NCBI RefSeq assembly: GCF_018860665.1
Contig: NZ_JAHKPK010000062.1
Location: 89,367-153,366, forward strand
Reading direction: 5' to 3'
Origin: Pacificibacter marinus
GTDB lineage: Bacteria > Pseudomonadota > Alphaproteobacteria > Rhodobacterales > Rhodobacteraceae
DNA length: 64,000 nucleotides
The notes beneath the pieces were generated by a model that ran no database searches, was not told where the DNA came from, and worked only from the letters and a program-made list of their open reading frames with translations. Shown one piece after another: positions 20,124-28,088 of this stretch (position 1 is its first letter; every line of letters begins with the position of its first letter). The position numbers and the translations under genes are program-made.

Positions 20124-22103
20124 TTACCTTGCGCACCTGCTGTCCGAACACGCTACAGGATCAACCAGACCAACGATATCAAACATAATGCGGTTCAGTT
20201 CGAAGTCTTTGGGGGTGTAGACACGCGCGACCCCCATTTCCAGAAGCGCTTTTTCATCAGCTTCTGGAATGATACCGCCAACGATGACCGGTATGTGCGA
20301 TAAACCGTTTTCTTTCATCTGCACCATGAGGTCCGCCATCAATGGCATATGTGAACCTGACAGGATCGACAGACCAACAACATGGGCGTCATCACGGGCG
20401 GCGGCGTTAACGATTTCCTGCGGCGTCAGTCGAATGCCTTCATAGGTGATGTCCATGCCGCAATCGCGGGCGCGGGCCGCGATTTGTTCGGCACCGTTGG
20501 AATGGCCATCAAGGCCAGGTTTGCCGACAAGAAATTTTAGCTGGCGTCCCAAGGATTTGGATACTCGAGCCACGCCTTCGCGGATGTCATCTAACCCCTC
20601 GGTGCGATTGGAGGCACTTATGGATACACCTGTCGGACCACGGTACTGGCCAAAAGCCGCACGAACCATATCGCCCCATTCGCCTGTTGTTGCGCCAGCT
20701 TTGGCGGCTGTAATTGAGGGCGGCATGATATTTGCGCCAGACTGCGCGGCCTCGCGCAAAGCGGCGAGCGCTTTTTGTACCTTTGGTTCATCTCGTTTTG
20801 CGCGCCATGCGTTGAGACGTTCGATTTGATCGGCCTCTGCATGAGGATCAGATTTCATGATAGAGCCGTCGCCTGTGGTCAAAGGCGAAGGCTCTCCTTC
20901 AAGCCATTTGTTGACGCCGACCACTGTGGTGGAGCCGGTTTCAATATGGCCAATGCGGTCGGCGTTGGCCTCAACCAGGCGTGATTTCATGTATTCGATC
21001 GCGTCAATTGCGCCGCCCATGGCGTCCAACGTGTTCAGTTCCGCACGTGCGCCGTCTTTTAGGGCTGAGACCTTGCGTTCAATCGCAGGGTTGCCGTCGA
21101 ACAGATCCTCATATTCCAACAAGTCGGTTTCATAGGCCAGAATTTGCTGCATGCGCAAAGACCACTGCTGGTCAAAGGGGCGCGGCAGGCCAAGCGCTTC
21201 GTTCCAAGCGGGCAGTTGCACGGCGCGTGCGCGTGCGTTTTTACTCAGGGTGACAGCCAGCATTTCGATCAAAATACGGTAGACATTGTTTTCGGGTTGT
21301 TGCTCGGTCAGACCCAGTGAATTGACCTGAACGCCATATCTAAACCTGCGAAATTTCGGGTCTTCTATGCCATAGCGTGTTTGGGTGATTTCATCCCACA
21401 ATTCGACAAAGGCGCGCATCTTGCACAGCTCGGTGACAAAGCGAATGCCTGCGTTCACGAAAAACGAAATACGCCCAACCATCGCCGGAAAGGCCTCGGC
21501 GGGAACTTTGCCCTTAAGGTCGTCAAGCACAGCGATGGCTGTGGCGAGGGCAAAGGCCAATTCTTGCTCTGGCGTGGCTCCAGCTTCTTGTAAATGGTAT
21601 GAGCAGATGTTCATCGGATTCCACTTGGGCATATGGGCTTGCGTATAGGCCGCTATATCCGTGGTCATCCGCAATGAGGGGCGCGGGGGGCATACATAGG
21701 TGCCACGCGACAGGTATTCTTTGACGATGTCGTTTTGAACTGTGCCTTGCAGTTTAGATACATCGGCGCCTTGTTCTTCTGCGGCTGCGATATAAAGCGA
21801 CAAAAGCCATGGGGCTGTCGCGTTGATCGTCATTGACGTGTTCATCTGTTCCAGCGGGATATCCTTGAACAGCATTCGCATATCGCCAAGATGTGAGATC
21901 GGAACGCCAACCTTACCGACTTCTCCTTTGGCCAGTTCATGATCGCTGTCATATCCCGTCTGTGTGGGCAGATCGAATGCGACGGACAGCCCCGTTTGTC
22001 CTTTAGACAAATTGCTGCGGTAAAGCGTGTTGGACGCCTTTGCGGTCGAGTGTCCAGCATAGGTTCGGAACAGCCAAGGTCTGTCTTTTTGCGCATTGGT
22101 CAT
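20124..22103 (-). CDS. ecm: Ethylmalonyl-CoA mutase (adenosylcobalamin-dependent)
   Basis: 659 aa; converts (2R)-ethylmalonyl-CoA to methylsuccinyl-CoA. Mutase TIM-barrel (QTGLSVAFDLPTQTGYDSD, NTSMTINATAPW) and a C-terminal B12-binding domain with DxHxxG at 532-537 (DGHSNG) and GLSILSGSH. Close family alternatives are methylmalonyl-CoA mutase and isobutyryl-CoA mutase; the length, the divergent ccr next door and the other pathway genes 8-10 kb away support Ecm. ATG at 22103 chosen (MTNAQKDRPWLF); a GTG four codons upstream is possible. The C-terminal SDSRCAR tail is atypical-looking but the domain is complete. Confidence 0.92.
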   Translation of the reverse strand: MTNAQKDRPWLFRTYAGHSTAKASNTLYRSNLSKGQTGLSVAFDLPTQTGYDSDHELAKGEVGKVGVPISHLGDMRMLFKDIPLEQMNTSMTINATAPWLLSLYIAAAEEQGADVSKLQGTVQNDIVKEYLSRGTYVCPPRPSLRMTTDIAAYTQAHMPKWNPMNICSYHLQEAGATPEQELAFALATAIAVLDDLKGKVPAEAFPAMVGRISFFVNAGIRFVTELCKMRAFVELWDEITQTRYGIEDPKFRRFRYGVQVNSLGLTEQQPENNVYRILIEMLAVTLSKNARARAVQLPAWNEALGLPRPFDQQWSLRMQQILAYETDLLEYEDLFDGNPAIERKVSALKDGARAELNTLDAMGGAIDAIEYMKSRLVEANADRIGHIETGSTTVVGVNKWLEGEPSPLTTGDGSIMKSDPHAEADQIERLNAWRAKRDEPKVQKALAALREAAQSGANIMPPSITAAKAGATTGEWGDMVRAAFGQYRGPTGVSISASNRTEGLDDIREGVARVSKSLGRQLKFLVGKPGLDGHSNGAEQIAARARDCGMDITYEGIRLTPQEIVNAAARDDAHVVGLSILSGSHMPLMADLMVQMKENGLSHIPVIVGGIIPEADEKALLEMGVARVYTPKDFELNRIMFDIVGLVDPVACSDSRCAR

Positions 22104-22174
22104 AAGGAATCTCACTTTGGATGAAACTATATTTCAACATTTGTATATTAGCAGCAAGAATAAGCCAATTGAAA

Positions 22175-22191
22175 ATATTGCGCTGCGGCAA
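22175..22191 (+). promoter_or_regulatory. EMC-pathway 17-mer element, copy B (ecm side)
   Basis: ATATTGCGCTGCGGCAA, 14 of 17 identical to the mcl2 copy and 72 bp upstream of the ecm ATG, which reads the other way. Here the flanks form ATTGC...GCAAT around GCTGCG, an inverted repeat. Confidence 0.5.
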
Positions 22192-22367
22192 TTTCATTTT
22201 ATATATTAACTACAGTGACTTGTTTATTATGTGAGAGGTTATGATAATCGTTGATTGCAAATTTTTACTGAATTTTTGAATTTGAATAGTTATTAAATTG
22301 CAAAAATTACAACAAAATAGTTGTATTGTTACTTATTGAGTCATACTTCTGTATCAGAGAGGTCGCG

Positions 22368-22384
22368 ATTCTGCGATGCGGCAT
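22368..22384 (+). promoter_or_regulatory. EMC-pathway 17-mer element, copy C (ccr side)
   Basis: ATTCTGCGATGCGGCAT, 14 of 17 identical to the mcl2 copy, in the same orientation and 85 bp upstream of the ccr ATG. Confidence 0.5.
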
Positions 22385-22468
22385 TGAGCAACCCTCCCTA
22401 AAAGCCCACTGGGGGAGAGGCCGCACCCAGCACTGTCTGGTGGCCGAAAATATGAAGAGGAAACAGAT

Positions 22469-23761
22469 ATGGCACTTGATGAAACGCGCGGGGGGACTCA
22501 GTATGAAGCCCTAGAAAAAGATCTTTACGAACTTGGTGAAATGCCCCCATTGGGCCATGTCCCCTCAACGATGTACGCATGGGCGATCCGTCGCGAGCGT
22601 CACGGTGAGCCTGACAAAAGTTTTCAAGTCGAAGTTGTCGAGACACCTGAAATTGAGGCCCATGAGGTGCTTGTTTTGGTGATGGCTGCTGGCGTGAATT
22701 ACAACGGTGTTTGGGCTGGTCTCGGCGTTCCGATCTCGCCGTTCGACAGCCATGGTGCAGACTATCATATTGCTGGATCAGACGCGTCAGGCATCGTGTG
22801 GAAGGTGGGATCTAAAGTTAAAAACTGGAGCGTTGGCGATGAAGTTGTGATTCATTGCAATCAAGACGATGGGGATGATGAAGAATGCAATGGTGGCGAC
22901 CCTATGTATTCTCCGACACAACGGATTTGGGGCTATGAGACACCTGACGGGTCTTTTGCGCAATTTACGCGTGTGCAAGCGCAGCAGCTTCTTAAGCGAC
23001 CAACGCATCTAACATGGGAAGAAAGCGCGTGCTACACGTTGACGCTCGCTACAGCCTACCGCATGTTGTTTGGTCATGCGCCGCATGACATCAAACCGGG
23101 ACAACATGTGTTGGTTTGGGGCGCGTCAGGTGGACTTGGGTCTTACGCGATCCAATTGGCCAAAGCGGCTGGCGCCCATGCCATTGGGGTGATTTCTGAC
23201 GAAGACAAACGTGATTTTGTGATGTCGCTCGGCGCAAAGGGCGTGATCAATCGCAATGATTTCAACTGCTGGGGCCAGCTGCCCACTGTGAACACGCCAG
23301 AGTACGCGGCATGGTTCGGCGAGGCGCGTCGGTTCGGCAAAGCCATTTGGGACATCACGGGCAAAGGCAATAACGTCGATATGGTGTTTGAACATCCTGG
23401 CGAAGCAACGTTTCCAGTGTCGTCATTCGTTTGTAAAAAGGGTGGCATGATCGTGATTTGTGCAGGCACATCGGGCTTCAATTGTACCTTTGATGTGCGC
23501 TACATTTGGATGCATCAAAAGCGTATCCAAGGCTCGCACTTTGCACATCTTAAGCAAGCTGCATCGGCCAATCGGTTGATGTGCGAGGGGCTGATTGATC
23601 CTTGCATGTCAGAAGTGCTGCCATGGAATGAAATTCCACAGGCCCATATCAAAATGCGTCGCAATGAGCATAAGCCCGGAAATATGGCAGTGCTGGTTCA
23701 ATCGCCAAAAGCTGGTTTAAAGACCTTTGAAGACGCTTTGAACGCGAGGTCTATGACTTAA
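22469..23761 (+). CDS. ccr: Crotonyl-CoA carboxylase/reductase
   Basis: 430-aa medium-chain dehydrogenase/reductase that reductively carboxylates crotonyl-CoA to (2S)-ethylmalonyl-CoA with NADPH and CO2, the signature reaction of the ethylmalonyl-CoA pathway. N-terminal MYAWAIRRERHGEPDKSFQ, VNYNGVWAGLG and the nucleotide loop WGASGGLGSYA at 217-227 are characteristic; VFEHPGEATFPVSSFVCKKGG follows. Full length for Ccr. Divergent from ecm, preceded by GAGGAAACAGAT, and ended by its own terminator. Confidence 0.96.
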   Translation: MALDETRGGTQYEALEKDLYELGEMPPLGHVPSTMYAWAIRRERHGEPDKSFQVEVVETPEIEAHEVLVLVMAAGVNYNGVWAGLGVPISPFDSHGADYHIAGSDASGIVWKVGSKVKNWSVGDEVVIHCNQDDGDDEECNGGDPMYSPTQRIWGYETPDGSFAQFTRVQAQQLLKRPTHLTWEESACYTLTLATAYRMLFGHAPHDIKPGQHVLVWGASGGLGSYAIQLAKAAGAHAIGVISDEDKRDFVMSLGAKGVINRNDFNCWGQLPTVNTPEYAAWFGEARRFGKAIWDITGKGNNVDMVFEHPGEATFPVSSFVCKKGGMIVICAGTSGFNCTFDVRYIWMHQKRIQGSHFAHLKQAASANRLMCEGLIDPCMSEVLPWNEIPQAHIKMRRNEHKPGNMAVLVQSPKAGLKTFEDALNARSMT

Positions 23762-24064
23762 AGTAAAGGCGCATATTTCATCTTGATAGGGCCCGTGTTC
23801 TGCACGGGCCTTTCGCATTTCTTGAGTGTTGTCTTTGTGCAACTCTAGGTTGCTGCTGAGTTTTGCCAGCCATCCTATCCACAAATTAAAATTATAGACA
23901 GAATTGATTTTTTTTTGTCAATATTCCCCAATAGTTATATGTCTCAGTGCCTTAATATTTAATGCCTCCCTATTTTGGGGGAGGGTGAATCCGCGAATTT
24001 TCACATATGACGACACATGCTAAAGTTGAAAGAACAACAGAAACACCAACGGATGAGGCTTTAC
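23762..24064. other. 303-bp gap between ccr and the luxR leader gene
   Basis: AT-rich; holds the ccr terminator, a T9 run near 23908, and an inverted repeat CCTCCC (23965-23970) / GGGAGG (23979-23984) about 80-100 bp before the next start. No coding region seen. Confidence 0.6.
23790..23815 (+). terminator. Terminator after ccr
   Basis: GGCCCGTG, loop TTCTG, CACGGGCC, then TTTCGCATTT. Perfect 8-bp stem, modest T-tract, about 30 bp after the stop. Confidence 0.75.
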
Positions 24065-24274
24065 ATGCGGAACGATTGGATACTTGATGTACTGACAGAC
24101 CTTCGGACTTTTGCCGAACTGAACGGGATGCCAGCGACTGCAGATCAGCTTTCAGATGCCTGCCTCGTGGTTGCCGTTGAGCTCGCGAACAAAGGTGCCG
24201 AGGCGCAGCTAGATCAGGCATGTACGCATGAAATCGACGTTAGAAAACTTTCTGGAGGCTATCCCGCAAGTTAA
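24065..24274 (+). CDS. Small conserved protein overlapping luxR
   Basis: 69 aa: begins MRNDWILDVLTDLRTFAELNG, helical, soluble, no recognised domain. The ATG at 24065 has GATGAGG 8 nt upstream, a better signal than any for luxR itself. Its 3' end overlaps luxR by 47 bp in another frame, implying translational coupling. I believe similar short genes precede luxR in other Rhodobacteraceae, but this is from memory. It could be a modulator of LuxR or simply a leader for translation. Confidence 0.65.
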   Translation: MRNDWILDVLTDLRTFAELNGMPATADQLSDACLVVAVELANKGAEAQLDQACTHEIDVRKLSGGYPAS

Positions 24275-24941
24275 CACATTAGAGCATTTTCAGGCTGCGA
24301 CAGAAGAGTTGCGAGATAAGCTTGGGCTTGAACATGTTGTTTATCACTGGGTCAATAGTGTTGGTGAACGCTTTGGCGCAGGCACCTACTCCTCCGAGTG
24401 GGTCGATCGCTATCTTGAAAAAGACTACCTGCGAATGGATCCTGTTATTTTTGGGTGCTTCCAACGATTTACTCCCGTGAATTGGAAACAGCTGGATTGG
24501 TCCACAAAGGCGGCGAAAGCGTTTTTAGTGGAAGCGATCGACTTCGGAGTGGGGAACCAAGGTTACACCATTCCGATCCGCGGGCCACACGGACAATTTG
24601 CGTTATTCACTGTTAACAATACGGCAAGTGATGCGGATTGGGAGGCATTCATCGACGCATATGGCCGTGATTTGATCATCGTTGGTCATGAGTTCAACAA
24701 AAAAGCGTTGGAATTCGAGGCAGGCGATACTGCTTTGCCGACCCCAAGCCTGTCGCCGCGTGAACTGATGGCAATATCCTATCTAGCCAAGGGGCTTTCC
24801 CGTGCCCAAGCAGCACAAGAAATGGGGATTTCTGAGCATACATTGCGTGTCTATATAGAAGCCGCGCGACACAAACTCGGAGCGCTAAATACGACCCATG
24901 CCGTAGCACGTGCATTGTCGACGGGCGTGATTATCGTCTAA
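24228..24941 (+). CDS. LuxR-type quorum-sensing transcription factor
   Basis: 237 aa. N-terminal autoinducer-binding domain with the conserved set W58, Y62, D71, P72 and W86 (EWVDRY, MDPV, PVNW), and G112 region; C-terminal LuxR helix-turn-helix at about 175-232 (LSPRELMAISYLAKGLSRAQ, ISEHTLRVYIEAARHKL). All residues needed for acyl-homoserine-lactone binding are there, so it is a cognate type regulator, not a truncated solo. The luxI gene starts 164 bp downstream on the same strand. Ribosome binding site is weak, consistent with coupling to the overlapping small gene. Confidence 0.92.
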   Translation: MKSTLENFLEAIPQVNTLEHFQAATEELRDKLGLEHVVYHWVNSVGERFGAGTYSSEWVDRYLEKDYLRMDPVIFGCFQRFTPVNWKQLDWSTKAAKAFLVEAIDFGVGNQGYTIPIRGPHGQFALFTVNNTASDADWEAFIDAYGRDLIIVGHEFNKKALEFEAGDTALPTPSLSPRELMAISYLAKGLSRAQAAQEMGISEHTLRVYIEAARHKLGALNTTHAVARALSTGVIIV

Positions 24942-24948
24942 CCCAGCA

Positions 24949-24967
24949 CCGATCAACGCCGCATCGG
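24949..24967. promoter_or_regulatory. Possible lux-box-like dyad before luxI
   Basis: CCGAT (24949-24953) and ATCGG (24963-24967) form an inverted repeat separated by 9 bp, immediately after the luxR stop and about 140 bp before luxI. The size is right for a LuxR site, but the bases do not match the classic lux box. Could also be part of a weak hairpin. Confidence 0.25.
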
Positions 24968-25105
24968 CCTATTTACTGTTGCACCAATCCATAGGCCGCC
25001 GTGCGCAGCAAACATCGCTTGATAGGCCATCCGCACGCTGTACTTAGCATCTGGTCACCTGCGCGGCATAGCTTCAGACCAACGAACGGTCACAGGAGCA
25101 AACCC

Positions 25106-25744
25106 ATGTTGCGTTACATTTACGGCGACTCACTTCATCAATTCCCTTATCTGCGCGACACGATGTTCAAGGATCGTGCCGATCAATTTAAGAACCGTCT
25201 GGGCTGGGCCGTGACCGTAAATGCGATGGGCCACGAACGGGACGAATATGATGATCTCAATCCTCTTTATGTGATTTGGCAAAACGCAGATGGCAGCCAC
25301 GGCGGATCGATGCGTTTCTTGCCGACGATTGGCAACACAATGGTCAACGATCACTTTTCACACCTGACAGATGGCGTGCGGATCGAAAGCCCGTTGATTT
25401 GGGAATGCACGCGGTTTTGTTTGGCTCCAAGGGCTGAGCGAAACGTAACCGCGGCCCTCACCTTAGGGGCGGGCGAAGTTATGGATGAATTCAAGTTGGA
25501 TCATTTCGTTGGTGTGTTTGATCCACGTATGGAACGCATTTATCGCCTTATGGGACTGTCACCGGATGTGATTGGTCGTGCGGGAGAGGGGCGCGAGGAA
25601 ATCGGGGTCGGCCTTTGGGAAATGCGGCCTGATGCCTTTGCGCGGACATTAGCCAAATTGGGTGTGGATCGTGCGACATCAAAGGCATGGCTGCGTCGTG
25701 CTTTTGCGCCAGCAGGCGATGCCCCGCTGCATGCCTATGCATGA
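25106..25744 (+). CDS. Acyl-homoserine-lactone synthase (LuxI type)
   Basis: 212 aa; makes the autoinducer from S-adenosylmethionine and acyl-ACP. Invariant residues visible in family positions: R24, F28 and W34 (KNRLGW region), D46/D49 in RDEYDD, R70 in GSMRF, and E100 and R103 in WECTRF. The ATG at 25106 (MLRYIYGDSL) has AGGAG 9 nt upstream; the frame is open further up but not family-like. Together with the preceding luxR it forms a complete circuit. Acyl chain length cannot be told. Confidence 0.93.
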   Translation: MLRYIYGDSLHQFPYLRDTMFKDRADQFKNRLGWAVTVNAMGHERDEYDDLNPLYVIWQNADGSHGGSMRFLPTIGNTMVNDHFSHLTDGVRIESPLIWECTRFCLAPRAERNVTAALTLGAGEVMDEFKLDHFVGVFDPRMERIYRLMGLSPDVIGRAGEGREEIGVGLWEMRPDAFARTLAKLGVDRATSKAWLRRAFAPAGDAPLHAYA

Positions 25745-25803
25745 ATTGACACAAATGTTCGATCTCACTGGCACCTTGCGCGCGGTCCCTATAGGGTCTG
25801 CGC

Positions 25804-27345
25804 ATGTCAAAAAATGCCATCATATTCTCGAACGATCAGGCCGAAGCCTTTGATGCCATCAGCGCAGTTTTAAAGCGCGTTGGTGTCGATTTGGATGATG
25901 GCTTGATCACACCAATGGTTGAGGGGCAATCCAACGTTCGAGCCATCATTGGCAAGGCTGGATCTGGTAAAACGCTATTACTTTCTCAGATGTACAAAGC
26001 TTTGGATGACGCTGGCGTTGATATTGTGTCTGGGGACTACGAGGGCAAAAAACGCCCTGATCGTCGGACGCTCGCCATTTTAGCCCCAACCAACAAAGCG
26101 GCATCCGTGCTGCGCAATCGTGGTGTGCCGGCGACGACGATTCACCGCATTTTGTACACACCGGTTTATGATCCCGATTATGAAAAGATAGCAGAATGGC
26201 TGGCTGGCGAAGCGGACCGTCCAGAGATGGAAGGTCTTGGCCCTGATGCGTTGGATCGTGCCTATGCTTTTTACCAAAATAACAAATCAATCCCAGGCGC
26301 CTTGGCTGCCGCTGGCCTGCGGGGATCCGATTTTATCACGGGCTGGAAACGCCGCGAGGACCCGCTTGATATCGGTTTTATCGATGAATCTTCGATGCTC
26401 GATAAAAAGCAATTCGAAGACCTTCAAGATATTTTCCCGACGCTGGTGTTGTTCGGTGATCCGGCCCAGCTTGCCCCTGTGAACCAAGCCGGGTCTATGG
26501 TGTTTGAACAACTGCCAGAACCTGACGTTCATGTGTTAAGCCGAGTTCATAGACAAGAAAACGATAGTCCTATTTTGGATTTGGCCCACGCTTTGGCTGA
26601 CCCTGCTCTGAGCTACGACGATTTTGAGCGCATGGTGGAAGACGCGTCAAAACGCGACGATCGCGTGGTTTATGCTCAGCGGGTTGAAAGCGATTTGATG
26701 GCACGCTCGCCAGCTTTGGTGTGGCGTAACGCAACACGAATTCGTCTGATCCAAGCGTTTCGCAATGTTTACGGCGCACCTGCCGACGAATTGTTGGCAG
26801 GTGAACCGCTGATTTGTGATGGTATCGAGTTGCCAGCAAAGCATCGTAAAAAGCGTCTTGATTTAGAAGCGCGCGGTTTGATCAAAGGGGCGCAGGTCGT
26901 CTATTTGGGGCCCGGTCGCAAGCCAGGATTTTCGCGCTTGCATGTGATGGGGGCACAAGACCCGAATATTTCTGCGGCCTCTATCGTGAAAATCGAATTT
27001 CCGGATGAAGAAGAGCCGTTTATTCCCTTCGCTGCGCGTATGGGGGCGGCATTTTTACATGGTGCCGCTGTCACGATTCATAAGGCTCAAGGGTCGCAAT
27101 GGGAAAATGTGCAAGTCTTTGCGCCTGATATTTTTGCGGCCTCTCGCGCTGGACGTATGGAGGCGGGCATTCCATTGTGGAAACGGCTCACTTATGTGGC
27201 GATTACACGGGCAGAAAAGCGTTTGTTTTGGGTGACGCGTGCGCGTCTGGCCAAACCTGAAAACCCTTTGAATGTGAGTGATCTTAAAGCGTTAGAAGCG
27301 GCGCCGCTGACATTGCAAATGCAAGACGACGACACACTGCTTTAA
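25804..27345 (+). CDS. Superfamily 1 DNA helicase, RecD/UvrD-like
   Basis: 513 aa. Walker A GKAGSGKT at 50-57, LAPTNKAASVLR (motif Ia), GFIDESSML (Walker B), LFGDPAQLAPV (motif III, Q contacts), LSRVHRQ (IV), VTIHKAQGSQW and YVAITRAEKRLFW (V-VI). The order matches RecD/Dda-type 5'-3' helicases. Shorter than RecD2 (about 700-800 aa), so it lacks the extended N-terminal region. Cellular role unknown; DNA repair is likely. It is convergent with the next gene, and the two stop codons overlap. Confidence 0.88.
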   Translation: MSKNAIIFSNDQAEAFDAISAVLKRVGVDLDDGLITPMVEGQSNVRAIIGKAGSGKTLLLSQMYKALDDAGVDIVSGDYEGKKRPDRRTLAILAPTNKAASVLRNRGVPATTIHRILYTPVYDPDYEKIAEWLAGEADRPEMEGLGPDALDRAYAFYQNNKSIPGALAAAGLRGSDFITGWKRREDPLDIGFIDESSMLDKKQFEDLQDIFPTLVLFGDPAQLAPVNQAGSMVFEQLPEPDVHVLSRVHRQENDSPILDLAHALADPALSYDDFERMVEDASKRDDRVVYAQRVESDLMARSPALVWRNATRIRLIQAFRNVYGAPADELLAGEPLICDGIELPAKHRKKRLDLEARGLIKGAQVVYLGPGRKPGFSRLHVMGAQDPNISAASIVKIEFPDEEEPFIPFAARMGAAFLHGAAVTIHKAQGSQWENVQVFAPDIFAASRAGRMEAGIPLWKRLTYVAITRAEKRLFWVTRARLAKPENPLNVSDLKALEAAPLTLQMQDDDTLL

Positions 27346-28088
27346 CGTCTGATCAAGCGGAAAATTTCTGACGCGCCCCAGCCGGCAATCCCCGCCAAAA
27401 GCAATGACAAAAGACCGTACATTAAAGCGTTATTATGGGCGAGATTGTACAGCCAGCGTTCGATGCCGACCTTTTGCACTTGGATTTCTGTACTGTAATC
27501 GTCCAAGATCAAGCCGTTACGCGCCAGTAAAATACGTGTGACATAGGCACCTTCAACAAGGTTTGCAGGCAGAGCAATTGACGTATTGAACAAGGTGTTC
27601 TGGTTGAGTTCGACGCCCGCGTTGGCACGGCGATACAGGCCATTTGCAGTGCGAATTCTGATCAAAGCTTCGCGCGCTGGCAATCCGCGCCGCTCACTCA
27701 AAATTTGTTCATCGGCGGTGATTTTCCACAAAGCATCTGTCGCGGGAATGATAATATCTTCAACAGGGCGCGTTGCGGCAACGCTGTAAAAGCTGGGGGC
27801 ATGGCCCAAACGTTCGCGCTCAACATTCACCCAAATACCAAACCGTCGCGCTTTGCGCAGGATAGTTTCCATCTTTTTGGGGCCTGTCACAGTGACGATA
27901 ACGTCTAGATCACTGTCTGTTGGAATGGCGGCTTCGCGCTTGATCGCACCAAAAATGAGTATTTCAGATCCATCAAAATTTGCCGTGATAGACACACGGT
28001 TTTGGCTGAGATCTGCGACGACCTCTTCAGCGGCGAGCCATAGAGGGGCCAGCGTCAGGGCCAGTGCTAGGACAAAACCACGCATCAT
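27342..28088 (-). CDS. TIGR02186-family putative transmembrane protein
   Basis: 248 aa: signal peptide (about 1-20, ending WLAAEEV), periplasmic domain with VADLSQNRVSITANFDGSEI, and a single C-terminal transmembrane helix (about 222-243) before IFRLIRR. This matches the Alph_Pro_TM/TIGR02186 family restricted to alphaproteobacteria and usually encoded with a TauE-like permease. Here its ATG overlaps the permease stop (ATGA, 4 bp), so they form a pair. Function unknown; an accessory for the transporter is the natural guess. Confidence 0.82.
   Translation of the reverse strand: MMRGFVLALALTLAPLWLAAEEVVADLSQNRVSITANFDGSEILIFGAIKREAAIPTDSDLDVIVTVTGPKKMETILRKARRFGIWVNVERERLGHAPSFYSVAATRPVEDIIIPATDALWKITADEQILSERRGLPAREALIRIRTANGLYRRANAGVELNQNTLFNTSIALPANLVEGAYVTRILLARNGLILDDYSTEIQVQKVGIERWLYNLAHNNALMYGLLSLLLAGIAGWGASEIFRLIRR

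Larger units (their letters stand above)
22104..22468. other. 365-bp AT-rich divergent promoter region of ecm and ccr
   Basis: No gene supported. Contains EMC-pathway elements B and C, two TTGCAA hexamers with flanking A/T (22255-22260 and 22298-22303), and, nearer ccr, a potentially folded leader: CTCCC (22394-22398) with GGGAG (22413-22417), then GGCC/GGCC (22419-22422, 22442-22445) enclosing CCAG/CTGG. GAGGAAA at 22457-22463 is the ccr ribosome binding site. Confidence 0.6.

Noticed and set aside
22255..22303. Two TTGCAA hexamers as a short-chain acyl-CoA regulator site (RamB/PccR-like)
   Set aside because: The flanks do not form the TTTGCAAA pairs expected and the region is very AT-rich, so chance is likely.
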